Assembly (NCBI GenBank): GCA_030704615.1
Contig: CM060731.1
Location: forward strand, 70,474,756-70,538,755
Length of the DNA stretch: 64,000 nt
Reading direction: 5' to 3'
Source of the DNA: Takakia lepidozioides
Lineage: Eukaryota > Streptophyta > Takakiopsida > Takakiales > Takakiaceae
Of this stretch, positions 27,205 through 39,587 are shown piece by piece (position 1 is the first letter of the stretch; each line of letters starts with the position of its first letter). The position numbers and the translations under genes were made by a program. Under the pieces are notes generated by a model. It ran no database searches and was not told the origin of the DNA. It saw only the letters and a program-made list of their open reading frames with translations.

Positions 27205-27645
27205 CTAGAGAACGGACCGGGTTTGGCCGATTCTGCCCTGTAAGTGGCCTTTGGGCGAGCCCTATGGCCGCGCACAAGGCAGAGTCGGCCAAACCCGGCC
27301 CGTTCTTTGGCGTTAAAAGCAGGTGTGGCCTATTCTCGCCGCCACCTGGTGCAATATGATCGGGGTCAATTATCCCATATAGATTGCCCAGATCCTGAGA
27401 GGAGGATATGCGAGCCACAAGGGGAGGCGGGCGGGATGATGGCTACTGGCTGATGACATGGGCCTGGTGGTTGCTATGCCGTCCTCTGTGCATAATCGGC
27501 CATCCCTACCGATTCTGCCTTCCGAATCGGCAGTAGACCCTTGGGTGGCCGACAATCAGTCGAAAAAACGGCAGAATACGCCACACCTGCCTATAACGGA
27601 GGAAAAACATACCCTCGAGATCTGGATAATCTACTATTTCTGATA
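27205..27645. mobile_element. Foldback element with nested inverted repeats
   Basis: An inner hairpin: AGAACGGACCGGGTTTGGCC (from 27209) pairs with the inverted copy at about 27279-27308 over 29 bases with few mismatches. A second pair of arms of about 80 bases, 27318-27410 and 27563-27640, includes GCAGGTGTGGCCTATTCTCG against its inverse near 27567-27590. There is no transposase. It is a non-autonomous foldback-type element or a decayed palindromic transposon. Confidence 0.6.
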
Positions 27646-27679
27646 TAGATAGACCCTCAGGGTTGGGATATGCTACTTA

Positions 27680-27842
27680 TTTTAACTTGCTCTCCCCCTT
27701 CCCTTGGGCGGTGTCCCTAGAGCCTTGCGCTCGGCGCCTCATGCGAGGTTACTATGAAAGAGGTTATTTTCTCCTCTCACCACAATTAAGGGGCCTGATT
27801 TGTGAGGGGTTGCTCCGGGGTATTTCCCTTTATTTTTTTATT
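27680..27842 (+). repeat. Third copy of the 26413-type short repeat
   Basis: It carries the same block as 26413-26520: CTCTCCCCCTTCCCTTGGGC, GAGGTTACTATGAAAGAGGT and AATTAAGGGGCCTGATTTGT, ending TTTCCCTTT. It is followed by A/T runs. Likely a SINE 3' part. Confidence 0.6.
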
Positions 27843-28140
27843 TTTTTTAAAGCAAAAAAAAACCCCCTTGAAAAACACCCATATTTGTGCAATTTGGTCT
27901 TGGAATCTGGCCTTGTGGAGCAGATTCTTGAGTTTCAATGCTCTTCGCACTAATATGAGGTATAGTTTGGTCTCTCACACTAATTGTGTCATGGCTGGGC
28001 TCCACAAAAAAGACATTAAGTGCATAGGAATCTTGGGGATTGACTTCATTGGTAAGGCTCCACAATAAAGACATTAGTGCATTGGAAGCTTGTGGATTGA
28101 TATCATTGACATCATTGGTGACGCTCAATATAGACATATG

Positions 28141-28440
28141 GGAGCACAAATCCAAGTCAAAGTGCACCTTGCGCTTCAAGCACTCCATCCTCCTCGCTCA
28201 CATCGGAGCACAAATCCAAGTCAAAGTGCACCATGCTCTTCAAGCACTCCATCCTCCTCGCTCACATCACAGCACAAACCTAAGTCAAAGGGCACCATGC
28301 TCTTCAAGCATTCCATCGTGGCTCCCATCACAACAGGTACCCAAGTCCAAGAGGGGATGTGTTGCCATAGCACGCCCACCTGGGCTCACATCACAGCATA
28401 CCAAGTCCAAGAGGGGATGTGTTGTCATATCACGCCCACA
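28141..28440. repeat. Two adjacent minisatellites (64-bp and 60-bp units)
   Basis: Unit 1 starts CACAAATCCAAGTCAAAGTG at 28145, 28209 and (changed) 28273, an exact 64-base period. It passes into unit 2, CCAAGTCCAAGAGGGGATGT at 28341 and 28401 (60-base period). The two units share the AAGTC and CTCACATCACAG blocks, so they probably derive from one ancestor. The open frames across them are a by-product of the repeat. Confidence 0.85.
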
Positions 28441-30384
28441 CACAACTCTTTGTGCGAACACATTAGGGCCAACTTCCATGTGCCGGCCGTCCAAACTTGG
28501 CTGACGTCAGTTGAGCATCGCTGACCAGTGGTAGGAATTGTTGTTTTTATGTGTGTAGGGGGGTTGAAGCAGTCCGGGCAGTAGGTCTGCCTTGCTGTCC
28601 AGGACCTGGTCCTTTGCTATGTCCCTTCAACAATATGGCCATTTCCACAATATCACCAAAGTCCCTTCCAGAGTATCACCAGAGTGCTGAGTAAAGGCTT
28701 TGTTCTAGTATTGGGTGGTTATTTGATTTCTTTCATAACCTTCGGTAACCATTCTAGTTTTTACAAAAATCATAAATTCAAAGAACCTCCTGTTTCGATT
28801 TTTATTTTTTATTTTTTATGGAAAGAACAATGAGATTTGGTTAATTGTAAGAGCATCTCCACGGTGAGCACGGCCCGTCAAACCTGGTTACAGGGGCGAC
28901 CGTATTTTTAACAAAGATTGGTTGGCTGACAGTCCCGTACCAGGCACTGAGAGATAGCCCCGGGGGAGGCCCGCCGCACCATCACAATCCGGGCACGTTG
29001 ACATTAACTCCCAAATAACTCACAAGTTTAATGTAGCACGGTTGTCGGGGTCCTAAGCCTAGGTCCTAATCCTGGTGTTTGAAATTGGAAAATTCCGGGT
29101 CTGGGTAGTTGCTGGAAAACATTAGCCCGTTTCACGGGTTCGGGTATGGGTCATAATTAATTGATTAAATAAACTAAAAAATTGGGAATAATTGGGAAAA
29201 TAAAGTATATTTGGCTGAAAAACAACTAAATCCTAAGGACAAATTTTATTTTAAGACATTCTTTCAAGATGTACCCTACATATATATGGCTCCTTCACAA
29301 ATTAGGTACATGATGACACAAGAATGAAAATATCATTTAAGATCCACCCAATGTCAATTTTAATTCTTAAACATGGTAAGAATTAATATGCCTCGTGGTT
29401 CACTATAGCAAAAAAACCGCACACCACACCCTAAACAAACCAAAAACCAAATGAGAGAAAGGAGGAGGAGCATTACGCGAGAAGCTCAAGTGAGGGATGA
29501 GAGGAGGCACAAGTATAAGGTAAGTGCCACATTGTATTTTCTGTATTATGGCATGGGCAAGCTACTGCCCATATTGCCAATTACAGGCTTGAGACCTTAG
29601 CCTAATGGTCTTTTACAAAGTCAAACTTGCGATAATCTTAAGATCATAATGAGCAGCTCTGCAGCCTGTGATTGGCTGGACATTGTAGTGGGCTGTAGAG
29701 AATCAAGCCTACGATTGTGCCAAAGCATATTGCGCCAGCTGTGCATATTCTTCTTTATTTATTTATTTAAAGTTTATGGTTTCTTTTTTCTTTCTTTTTT
29801 CTTTTTTTAGAGAAAGGGCATTGGCCCTGGAAATTTATTAAGATTATTGAAGGGAAAAAAATTAAAACCCTTGATGCCCGTAGGCTGCCATAAAGGGCTT
29901 CTTAGTTTGCCTCTAAAATGGCAAAATCTGCCTCAGATAAAGCCTGATATATCATAAAGGACTGATATAAAATCTGCCTCATAATACTGGCTACATGTTT
30001 TTTCTTATTTATTTATTTATTATTTTAAAGAAAAGGAGCAGAGTCTAGAACATATTGCACCAAGTGGAAAAAATAACCACCAAGTTGGAGGCTTTGGAGG
30101 CTTACAAGGGGGAATCACCCCCTGACTACATACTTAGGTATGAAATGTGGGCGGGTCAGGTTATATACAAGATCCACTTACACAAATATAATTGGTATAT
30201 CCGGGTAATTATATTTGGGCACAACAATGGTTGCTAAGAGTGTTGTGTGGGTATGGGTCTTGACCCGTGACTTCCTTGGGGAGGCGTCATATATTATGAT
30301 TAGGCGAGCTCCCACACACCCATGCTATAGTAATATATGAGCTTGAGGCATATTACTTTTCTTAACATGTTTAAGAAATGATAT
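28441..30384. other. No gene recognised
   Basis: AT-rich sequence with simple repeats (ATTT runs near 29755 and 30010) and an isolated copy of the SINE 3' end near 30262-30298 (GACTTCCTTGGGGAGGCGTC). Nothing codes convincingly. Confidence 0.5.
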
Positions 30385-31340
30385 TGAAGAACGGTTTTTT
30401 TTTTCTGGACAATGTCCTTCTTGCTCATGAGGCTCTGCACCAAGCTTATGTTATTAATCAGCCCTTGTTGCTTATGTTGGACTTTGAGAAACCCTTTGAC
30501 AACGTGGATTGGCCTTTCTTTCTCACTGCTGTAAGAAAAGTTGGCATTACCGGGATGTTCCTTGCCTGAATTAAAGTGGGGATTAGAATTCTTCTTTTTT
30601 CCGCTTCCAAGAGAGTCTCTGTGAACGGGGCTCTTTCTCCCTCCTTCCCGCTCCACCGGTCTGTCAGGCAGGGTTGCCCCCTAGCCCCTTTTCTTTTCAT
30701 CATAGTTGTTGACGGATCATTGGGCCATCTTCTAGAGTCCACCCCTTTTGTTACGGGTCTAACCATTCCTAGATCCATGCCTCTCTCTTACTCTATCAAA
30801 CCCTCTATGTATGTGGATGATACAGTGCTTTTTATTGATAACAGCTCTTATTTGAATGTGTTGAATGCTCTGGACGTGTTGGCCTCTTTTTGTGAAGCTT
30901 ATGGTCTTTCCATCAACTGGAAGAAGTCTGTGGGTCTTTTGTCTCGATTTTAGAATCCTGAGCTTCGCATTGCGAGCCATGTGGTGCCAACCTGGGTTTG
31001 GTATGGCTCCAGGATGGACAGTCGCCGGTTTTTTTGGGGCATTTGATTGGGCATGACCTTACTGATCATCAGAGATGTGCTCTAGTTTTGACTAGGCTCA
31101 AAAGGAATTTGTCTTTCTAGAGCGCAGTTCACCTGTCTATAGTTGGGAAAGCCCTTGTTGTGAATCAGGTTTTGCTTGCCTCCACCTGGTTCCCGATTCT
31201 GCTTGGTCTCTTGGTACGGCTATGTTCAATCAGATGAAGGCTCTTGTTCGTAATTTTCTTTGGGGTGCTTCCCCGGCCACCCCTGCTTGTCATCCTCTTG
31301 TCAGCTGGTGTCAAGTAATTCAAAAAAGAAATTTGGCATT
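30385..31340 (+). mobile_element. Decayed LINE reverse transcriptase of a second lineage
   Basis: Read across two frames: FLDNVLLAHEALHQAYVINQ, then LLLMLDFEKPFDNVDWPFFL (RT motifs 1-2), then SVNGALSPSFPLHRSVRQGC and PLAPFLFIIVVD, then the catalytic box SMYVDDTVLFIDNSSYLNVL near 30808-30850, then GLSINWKKS. The YVDD catalytic box and the DNVLLAHE block are typical of plant L1/Cin4-type LINEs and differ from the FADD-type LINE at 16183. Frameshifts (near 30570) and stops make it a fossil. Confidence 0.8.
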
Positions 31341-33485
31341 CGAGGGGCCCTTGCCGTCATACCCCACTCCCCATCCCCGGCATATAACAACTGGAGAACC
31401 CACCCAACACAGTTTGACTTCTATCTTTGCAGCCACATGGAGATACAGATCTCACACCTCAATGTTGGACCTAATGTTATAATTTGCATTACGAAACCTC
31501 CACATGTTTTGGATGCTTGCACTTGTCTTTCATTCATATAAACTACAGTCATAATTCACAATTTTTATTGGAACATCAACTTAAGTCTAAACGACAATGC
31601 CATGTTGTATCTTTTTGTATTGAGGATTGTTTCTACTGAACCATAGGTTCATTCGACACTTCCTTTGCAATGCGCACATTCACCATTAGAGAAGAAGACA
31701 AAGGGCAGCTTACAGAAGGTAGCATACTAACAGTAGATATGTAGTTTTGCCTTATCTGATAATGAAGGCATCCATAGTACAGTGATTTGCTTTGTTATAC
31801 TCTTCATAGCCAAGCCCATTGCCCTTATATCCAGACCTTAAGGCAAAGAAAAGAGAACAGTGAAATGTTGCAATGTATCTTATTTTCACTATCCAGCCTG
31901 AAATTTAGTGCACCAGGTTCTGCTTCAAGAATAGCTAAGCACAGCCTTTTCTCATGATCTGTACAACATCCAACTTGGTTGTTTGATGTAATTTGAGACA
32001 GAGCAGGTGATACAAAGCTCTTAAGATGGCCTCAAGAGGATCAGGTATCTATTAGGCATAGCGGTGCCTGCACTATTACAGACCAGCTATGTTCTAACAT
32101 GAAATGGTTTCCTCTTACAAGTCTGGAAAATATTAACTCTGTTTAAGAATAAAGGTGTGTTTCCTCATGCACGTCTGGAAATTGATCCAACCTTATACAT
32201 CCCTGAAGATCAACTGTTTGCAGACTTGTTAGCTGCCCAATGGAACCTTCAATTATAATGTAACAGTTCATAAAGGTTCATAAGGTGTTATGGAAAACAT
32301 AACCGCAATAGGAGACCGGGAGGAATGTTAGTATGCATCATAGAGAAGTAACACCCAGAAACCAACTTCCCCAAGTGCCAAGCTTTACCAAACAAGTTTG
32401 GAGCATTGTCAATCGAAAACATAACGAAGACCTGAAACCAGGCGACATGTCTCCAGTCTCCATCTTCCCCACTGGTGCACTTCCTTTTGGATGAAACTTT
32501 GGGCCACACATTTTTATCATTGAAGATATCATACTTTAATCTGCTCCTCGAAGGGAATAAGTACACGAATACAGTGTTGTGCAAGAAGCACTGAAATTGT
32601 AATGCACCTACAACCTTGTGACGACGAGTCTTCAAACTATGAACACATGCGACGACCAACATTCATACCTGCACGACTCCACTCTATCACAACATTCAAC
32701 CACGGCCATGGCAGGGGAGGCGAGGCGAGGAGACGTGTGAGACGGGGTAGCAAATTCGTTGGGAGACCTTGGAACTCTGGCCGCCCTCCGGCAGGGGCGG
32801 AGTGACATGGGGGAGATTGGGGTGACATGGGGTGCCACGGGTGACTCCGGGTGGACACCGGTGTGACATCCTGGTGGATCGGGGTGACATCAGGGTGACT
32901 TGCGTGGGTTGCGTACCCGTCTGTCGAGCCTTCTAGAAGGCTTGTCCGCGCCACGTAGGCACATCCCAAAACTTGGCGTCTGCTGCACCCCATTGGCCAC
33001 TCCGACCGACTCTCTATAACCTGGACCTTGAAAATTTCAGGCCCGAACCAAGACTGGGTAGTGGTTCTTGGTCGTTGCGAAAACCATCTTGTCTTATCTA
33101 GTCAACAGAGAAGAAAACAAGGCGTGACATACACGTAGGCCCTGCCATTTAATACGTAAGACATAAATTTGGAATTTATATATTACCTCTGACTTGTTAA
33201 CATTTTGTAAAAAAGGTTGTATGAAGGATAAATTGATTTTTTTTTATTGTTGGTAAAAGAATGTGTACAATTGTTTTAATGGTCAAAAAGAAAAAAGGTC
33301 AAAAATCTAGAAACAATGCTAAAAAGCTATGATGTTGAGCGGATTAATCTTTTGTTGGATGAATAAAACGATTAACATGGTGGGATAGGGGAGCGGGACT
33401 GGGAACAATGAGGGGAGAAAGGGGAGCGTAGCCACGATCTTGGACTTAGGATTATTTTGGAGATGAAAAAATATATTAATCAAAC
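31341..33485. other. Gene-poor stretch
   Basis: No gene is recognised. A minus-strand frame at 32288-32662 (124 aa) has no domain I can name. Bases 32800-32910 are G-rich with repeated GGGGTGACAT / GGGTGACT motifs on the plus strand, a small degenerate minisatellite. Confidence 0.4.
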
Positions 33486-33590
33486 CCATGTGCATCCAAT
33501 CAACCAATGTAATTTCACTGGCAAGGATTGAACCTCAGACCTCGACTTTGAAACACTCACCACCTAGCCACCGCACAGCAATCCGCAACT
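33486..33590 (-). mobile_element. tRNA-like SINE head
   Basis: On the minus strand, GTGGCTAGGTGGTGAGTG (A-box-like) is followed about 30 bases later by GAGGTTCAATCC (B-box-like). It lacks a foldable full tRNA and an anticodon arm, so it is read as a SINE head rather than a tRNA gene. Confidence 0.5.
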
Positions 33591-35205
33591 TTGATTTCAG
33601 AATCCTTTATTCTATAAATACAGGCTCGCAGGTGAGAGGGGAGCAAGGGGGGCTGGGGATTTGACAGTGCGCCCCGCCGGAACGTGGCCAGTACGGCCAT
33701 CCCCGGAGACCATACCGGCAAAGCTCCCACGCTTGCATTCAACTCGTCGGGTAAAGCGTAGTCTGCTCCCTTTTGATTGGGGGGGGGGCCTTCCGAAGGG
33801 AAGTATTGTCGTCACAGTTGTGTTTTGGTGTGGATTGTGTTAGTGTGTTCCGGGGCATTCTCAATGGTGTGACCAAACAAATCCAAGATCGTTGGCTCCT
33901 AACTGCATGGGAGTCCACTGTATGGCCCGTAGGACTAACTTGGTTGTGCAGACTTTTATCTCCCTGAACATGGGAAGTAGATTGGAAGATCTCCTTCAAG
34001 GACATATGTACTTGTACTTTCCAAAGAGTTCCAAGAGACATAGGGCTCTCAAAACTTGCTGAGATCATGGTAACAAAGAAGAATAAGATTCTCTGGAATG
34101 TGAACACTCGTTGGATCTCCATGTTGAGCCTTGGAAAATGGATAATGGCTGAGTATAGGTCACTTTTGGTGAAGATGGCATTGGATTGCCCTTCAAACTA
34201 GACTGCCAAAGATAATTTTGAGATGTTGTGTGAGTGGAGATCCACCTTGGAATAGCCCCGCAATCCTGTTTATTTGGTTCAGCCCATTCCCTCCTCAACT
34301 TCTCTCAGTTGAGTTGTGTTTTAGTATGTGACTTTGTGGCAGTCGTGAAAGTGTGTGAAGGTGAGGTCAACCATGAAAGTATTATCTTGCGTGGGCTCAC
34401 TGATGTGAAGACTACAACAGAGAGTACCTTGCCTTTGATATCGATGTCAATGGCAACACATTTGGGCAAAACATGCTTTATGTGGTGTGACATGGACTGT
34501 ATTTTCTGATGTGGCTGAACAGGTCAATGTTGCTATCCTTTGAGGCTCTTGACTGCCAACAAGGCATGTTCAAATTGGCCAGGAAAAGCAATGCAAATTC
34601 TGCCATGACACCCCCATTGGACTTCAATCCCCTTGTCCTCGGAGGACAATAAGTGCTTCATAGATTGTATGCCATAGTTTCCCAAAATACATTGAGCTTG
34701 TAGAGATCGCCATGTCCCAAGTGCTTGGGAGTATGGAGGACGGAAGGTGCTTCACTACTGTTAAGTTTTGTCATGTCCAAATTATGGCCTCTGGTTATTT
34801 GTGGTCTAGGATGCCTGCCCCTCCCTCGCTGCATCCACCTCCTGCGCATGTTGGCCTCACCTCCATGCCCCAGCCCATGCGTCAGTATGCTCCATGCTGC
34901 TCGCCTAAAATGCGTGGCCTCCATCAGGGCTTTCCATAGCATGGGAGTTTAGGGTGGCGGCTGAGTTTCTCCATAAGCAAGCAAGCTGAGAGCTCTAGGA
35001 TTAGACATGGATTGTGAGTGGAGTAGTGAATGCTTCATGAAGATGATGCGCAGAGGGGTAAACCTGACATTTGTTTGCATTTGCAATGTGTGTGCTTGAG
35101 TCTGAAAGCCCTGGAAAGAACAAAGATTGAGGTCCATGGTGACATTATCAAAGCTGAAGTTGTACTACATGTCCTTTTGAACGTGCTGCTCTTTCCTTAA
35201 CAGTG
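33591..35205. other. No gene recognised
   Basis: Only short frames. A G run at 33780-33788 is the only simple feature. Bases 34060-34950 look like old repeat sequence, but no retroelement domain could be identified. Confidence 0.4.
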
Positions 35206-35480
35206 CTGACTGTTAGGGAGAGAGCAGCAAGAGAGAGAGGTGGAATAGTAAGAAAGAGAGAGGGGTAGAAGAGACAGGGAGGGGGAAAGAAAAAATAAGG
35301 GGAGAGGGACAGACAGGGAGGAAGACAGTAGGAAGGTGGGGAGGGGGAGAGTAGCTCTCTCTATCCCTCCCCACCTTCCTCCTCTCTCCCACCAAGTCTC
35401 TTGATACTCTCCATTTCACCCTTGGTGCTCCCTCCCTAAAAGCACTGAGCAGTCAAAACTGTTTGGGAGAGAGCACCCAG
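35206..35480. repeat. Long purine tract with a perfect 14-bp hairpin
   Basis: Bases 35215-35351 are almost pure A/G on the plus strand, then the sequence switches to C/T. At the switch GAAGGTGGGGAGGG (35332-35345) pairs perfectly with CCCTCCCCACCTTC (35365-35378). The outer copies of ACTGTTAGGGAGAGAGCA (35207-35225) and AACTGTTTGGGAGAGAGCA (35457-35475) are direct repeats. Purine tracts of this kind can form triplex (H-DNA) structures; whether this one does is unknown. Confidence 0.75.
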
Positions 35481-35640
35481 GGGGGGAGGGGATAGAGAGA
35501 AATAGAATGCACTCATAGTACTTAGTTTCCCCAAGCCTTGGTCCAGCAACCTATAATCCCTGTCAAAGTTACTTTATTGGCTCTGCACAGGCCGAACCCT
35601 TTCGGTTCATAGTGCTGCCGAAGAGTACTATCAGCAACTC

Positions 35641-35938
35641 GTAACAAAGCAAAACAAACTCAAAAGTAGAAACTCAATCATTACCAAAACTCACTTGAAC
35701 TAAGACTGAACGTAAAATATGTTCGTATCCAGTTTGTAAATGTTACAGTGTTAACACTCAAACAATGTGAAAAATGTATCCCAGCCACTTGTAACAAGGC
35801 CCAAAACAAACTCAAAAGAGTAGAAACCCCTCATTACCGAAGCTCACTTCATCTAAGACTGTATGTAACATATGTTCATATCCAATTTGTGAGTGTTACA
35901 GCACTAACATTCAAACGATGTGAAATGTAACATTGTGA
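35641..35938. repeat. 150-bp tandem duplication
   Basis: GTAACAAAGC AAAACAAACT at 35641 recurs as GTAACAAGGC CCAAAACAAA at 35791. The following sequence (AAAAGTAGAAACTC, then ATATGTTCGTATCCAGTTTG, then TGTTACAGTGTTAACACTCA) is repeated with scattered changes through about 35938. There is no coding content. Confidence 0.8.
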
Positions 35939-36292
35939 ATGTTATCGCACCCCTGCACAGTCAATCGAAGTCTGGGCATGCTTGACATTACCATTACCTA
36001 CCAGTAGTCCTAGCTCTGATAAAATCTGCAGGGATCCTGCAAGAATATTATGGACACAAAACACAACAATATAGTCCACAATTGTGAAAAAATTAGCAGT
36101 ATAAGAACCCGCAGTGCAGCAAAAACTACTGGATCCCCTCAGGCACCTTTATGTTTACAGCGATATATACAGTAACACAGAAACGAGTTAATTTCCATTC
36201 TCTTTTCTTTCTAGTGTCTCTCCACCTGTGAGCCTGCCTCAGGCATCACCTCTTGAGCCCACCAGGTCCCACCTTGACTCCATTTGGTTCCA

Positions 36293-38221
36293 TCAAAGTA
36301 TCAAGCCTTGTGCTGGTGGAGGTTTTGCTGCAGGCTCATTGGCAGGTTGCACAGGAGAGTATTTGTCGTAGCCAAGAGACCCAGTAGGATACCTCCCACT
36401 TGTAGATGCAGCAGCTGAGCTCATTGAAACAGCTGCACGCTCTGCTGGATGTGTGGGAGGTGGTGTGTAGCTGTCTGTGAAGGCCGAGTGATACTCTTGC
36501 CCATCTGATCCCATAGCCTGTGCTCTCCTCTGCTCATCTGAACCAAATGCCTTCTCCTTCGCTTTCTGACTCACCTCACCAGCAGTTTTGGTGACCTTGG
36601 CAAATGCACCGGTCACCCATGTTGCACCTGTTAGCACATACCTATTCTTCATAAGAGCAGAGCCTGCATTGTTGACCTTCTGCTCAGCCACAGCAAATGC
36701 AGATCGTGTCTTCTCAGAGACCTGGAATTTCTGATCAACGGCCTTCACATGTTGATTCACAACTGAAGTACCCGCACTCAGCTTCTGGCTGATGCCAATT
36801 TTCTTATCAAAAGATGAAACTCTTGCAGAGGCACCGGCTATCAACTGATGCTTCTCATCAAATGCCTTGGCCTTGCTCATTGCATCCTTTCCCAACACAA
36901 AGCCTCTTGACAGCATGTTCGAAATGACATCCTGCGCACTGGCTCCAGTGACCCCAGAAATGGAACTACTGTTCCCAGCCTGCACAATTCTCATCCCATT
37001 AGCGCATTGCAGGGATAGAAGATAACAGAACTGACAGATCTGGAAGATTCAAGATGCACCTCACACCTGTGCCAGGACATAAAGTTCATTCCATCTCTTG
37101 AATACTCATTGCAAGTTTTTCTAATACAGTTTGAGGCAGGACTCTAGACAATACTTGATGTAATCAGATTGCCTAGGGAGTGTAAAATATGGATCATACC
37201 ACAGGCACTGCATTGCTAGGCTCCTCTGTCACAAGGGTGGTTCCATTTGCTGTCCCCTCCGACTCTTCTATGGGGGCAATGATGACTGCTTGATCCACAA
37301 CAGTTGCTCCCTGCACATTTATTTGTCAATTAGACCACCCTCTTTCATGCTAGCCATCTACATGTTGCTGCAAGAAGTCTGCAGGCACACACAACAGCCA
37401 AATCTTGTTCTCTACCACTGGAGCAGTAGAAGTACAAGCACATGCAACTGCATAAAAGCTAGAAAGTTCACAGGCAATACCAACCTGTGCTTCTCAATAT
37501 GGCCAAAAGGGGTAGAACAAATGCTGCAAATGATTTAGTCGGCACCTAGCTTAACTGCAACCATGCACAGACAGGGTCGGCAGCTGCAAACTCACAGAAA
37601 GCAGGAGGGCGGTGTCCAGTGCCTGGGCCTCCTTGAATGTCACGTAAGCCACCTGAGAATGTTCCCCATCTCTGGAGAGGTAGTAACAAAGCACGTTAGG
37701 TCCGGTTACCGAACCCGAGAGGTCAAGAAAACTGGGCGCAGAATATTTCGAAGAGCGTAAGGCGAGGATAAGCTTGTGGTAACAAGAGAAAAGCAGATCA
37801 ACCTGTGCAGTTTGATATGGTCAATTTCCCCAGAAAAAGAGAAAAAATCTTGAATGTCATGCTCGGTAGCTTTCATTGACACATTGCTGACTCGAACAGT
37901 ATCGATCTGGTGTAAACACGACATATCCAACCAACATCAGAAGATCCATCTTCGAAAAGCAAGTCACTGGAAGGTATGAGTTACAGAAGCTAAAACAGCT
38001 CTTCGCAATCATCCTAATGATTGAGACAATGCACACATGCAACACTATCTCCATCTCCACAAAACACATTCTCACTCACTCATTCTCGCTCACTCAAAAC
38101 CATCTCGCCTCTTTCTCTGATGCCGAATCTGGTGACACGACACCGCCACAAGTCCCACTAATCAAACAAAACATGATCTACGGAAAAACTCAAGACTGAA
38201 AACCACCGTTCGTACCGACAT
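36293..38221 (-). CDS. BPA1-like RNA-recognition-motif protein, complete, five coding exons
   Basis: The spliced product is 327 aa (984 nt). Exons: 38216-38221 (only ATG-TCG), 37803-37906, 37596-37671, 37200-37310, 36293-36979; phases agree. The N-terminal RRM has RNP2 VRVSNVS (residues 6-12) and an RNP1-like QVAYVTFK (43-50), with SMKATEHDIQDFFSFSGEI between them. The C-terminal half is Ala/Ser/Lys-rich with DVISNMLSRGFVLGKDAMSK and GATWVTGAFAKVTKTAGEVS. This layout is that of plant binding partners of ACD11 (BPA1 and relatives), linked to cell-death and defence control. The start is the only ATG that splices in phase to the RRM exon; its two-codon coding exon makes the start less certain than the rest. 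It lies divergent to the qRRM gene at 39588. Confidence 0.85.
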
Positions 38222-38732
38222 GATGCTCGGATTCCTCCACGAGAATGCAGCGCCAAACACTCTGCAAATGCGGAGCTGTTTTTCGAGTCCAAATGCAGCA
38301 CAGATCTCGCACTCCTCACCTGTATCCCAAGCAGTCGGTGATCACTCGCTCGAATCCTCCTTGCTCTCCTTCCTTCCTTCCCTCTTCACACTCCCCTTCT
38401 CGTCTCTCTTTCGACGTGCGCGGTCGCCCTCCTCTTCTCGACCTAGCGCGGTCGACCGCGCACGGTCCGCATAAACCCCAACATGAACCGCGCGGTTGAT
38501 TGCCTCCGCCGGATAAGCGAACTTATTCAAGAGAACGAGATCGTATGTAAGAGAACGTATTATTCTTCAAGGGAACTTTTGTAAGCGAACGTATTATTCT
38601 TGAAGAGAACGAACGTATTATTCTTAAAGAGAACGTGATCGGATGTAAGGGAACGTGTAACTGGCGCTCCTCGGAGGTTAGGATACAATTCTCTGTGTAA
38701 ACTGTGACCCTAAATTTTCTTGAAGGCTCAGT

Positions 38733-38767
<35 letters not shown>

Positions 38768-39587
38768 GGTGGGGGGGGCAGGGGGTTGGGTTTAGGGGAG
38801 GGAGGGAGATGAGAAGCGCTGGGTGCGAGTGCAATCCGGGAGTCAAGACGCAGTAGGGGTGAGGGACGGGCCTGTCCGCAGGAGAGGACGTTAACGTTAC
38901 GGTTTGATGAGTGGACTGGCATGTCCCGTGCAATCCGAGGCATCCGAAAGCATCCTCCCGCGCAGAGCCGTGTCGTTCTCTGCGTCATGATCTCTCTCTG
39001 CCTGGGCGTATCAGGTTTCTTTTTGCATTCCCCTCCCCCCGCCCCCCTGCCCCCCCCACACTCCGTTTTCCCTGCAAGTCCCTTCGCATCTTTAAGTCTC
39101 TGCATGTTTGTTCGAGGAACCCCTTCCGTGTGCTTGTTTGGAAGATTCTGACATGCCCTAGTTGGCGGTGGATTTTTCTTGGGTTTTGTTGGCGATCAGG
39201 TTGACTAAGCTGATTAGGTCTTGTGATCTTCTTACACAACTTTCAGTGGTATGTGAACTTTGTACTCTTACTCTCATGAGTGTCACGGCGCTGCAATGTA
39301 TAAGTGAAAATTGGGTACGAATCGCTATATTCTGGACGTGTACTTCGGGCATTAGGGGTTTGGGGAGGTCATGCCGTAGTCCTGTGTAAGTCATGGCTGT
39401 TTGTATGTGGTGGGTTTACTGTTATTGAGAAGCTATGGTGGTGGTCCGTTGCTGTTTGTGTATGAAGAGGAGGTTTCTTGGAGGGGGGGATGGTAGGGAC
39501 TTGGCAGGCTTGTCTTATTGGTGGTTTCCTGTTGTGACTCATGTGGTGGCTTGCAGCTCAGAGGTTTTAGGGTACTTGGTGGCCAGC
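38222..39587. promoter_or_regulatory. Divergent intergenic region between two RNA-binding-protein genes
   Basis: It holds both 5' UTRs. A likely non-coding first-exon donor for the minus gene is at about 38318 (ATACAG then GTGAGG on the minus strand). For the plus gene, a likely 5' UTR acceptor is at about 39554 (GTGGCTTGCAG). Bases 38548-38640 carry three copies of GAACGTATTATTCTTCAAGA-like sequence, and 38737-38764 is a (GA)n run. The layout suits a shared bidirectional promoter, but that is inference. Confidence 0.5.

Noticed and set aside
28141-28524. Overlapping plus-strand frames of 154 and 144 aa
   Set aside because: They are produced by the 64-bp and 60-bp minisatellites, with no domain and no conserved start.
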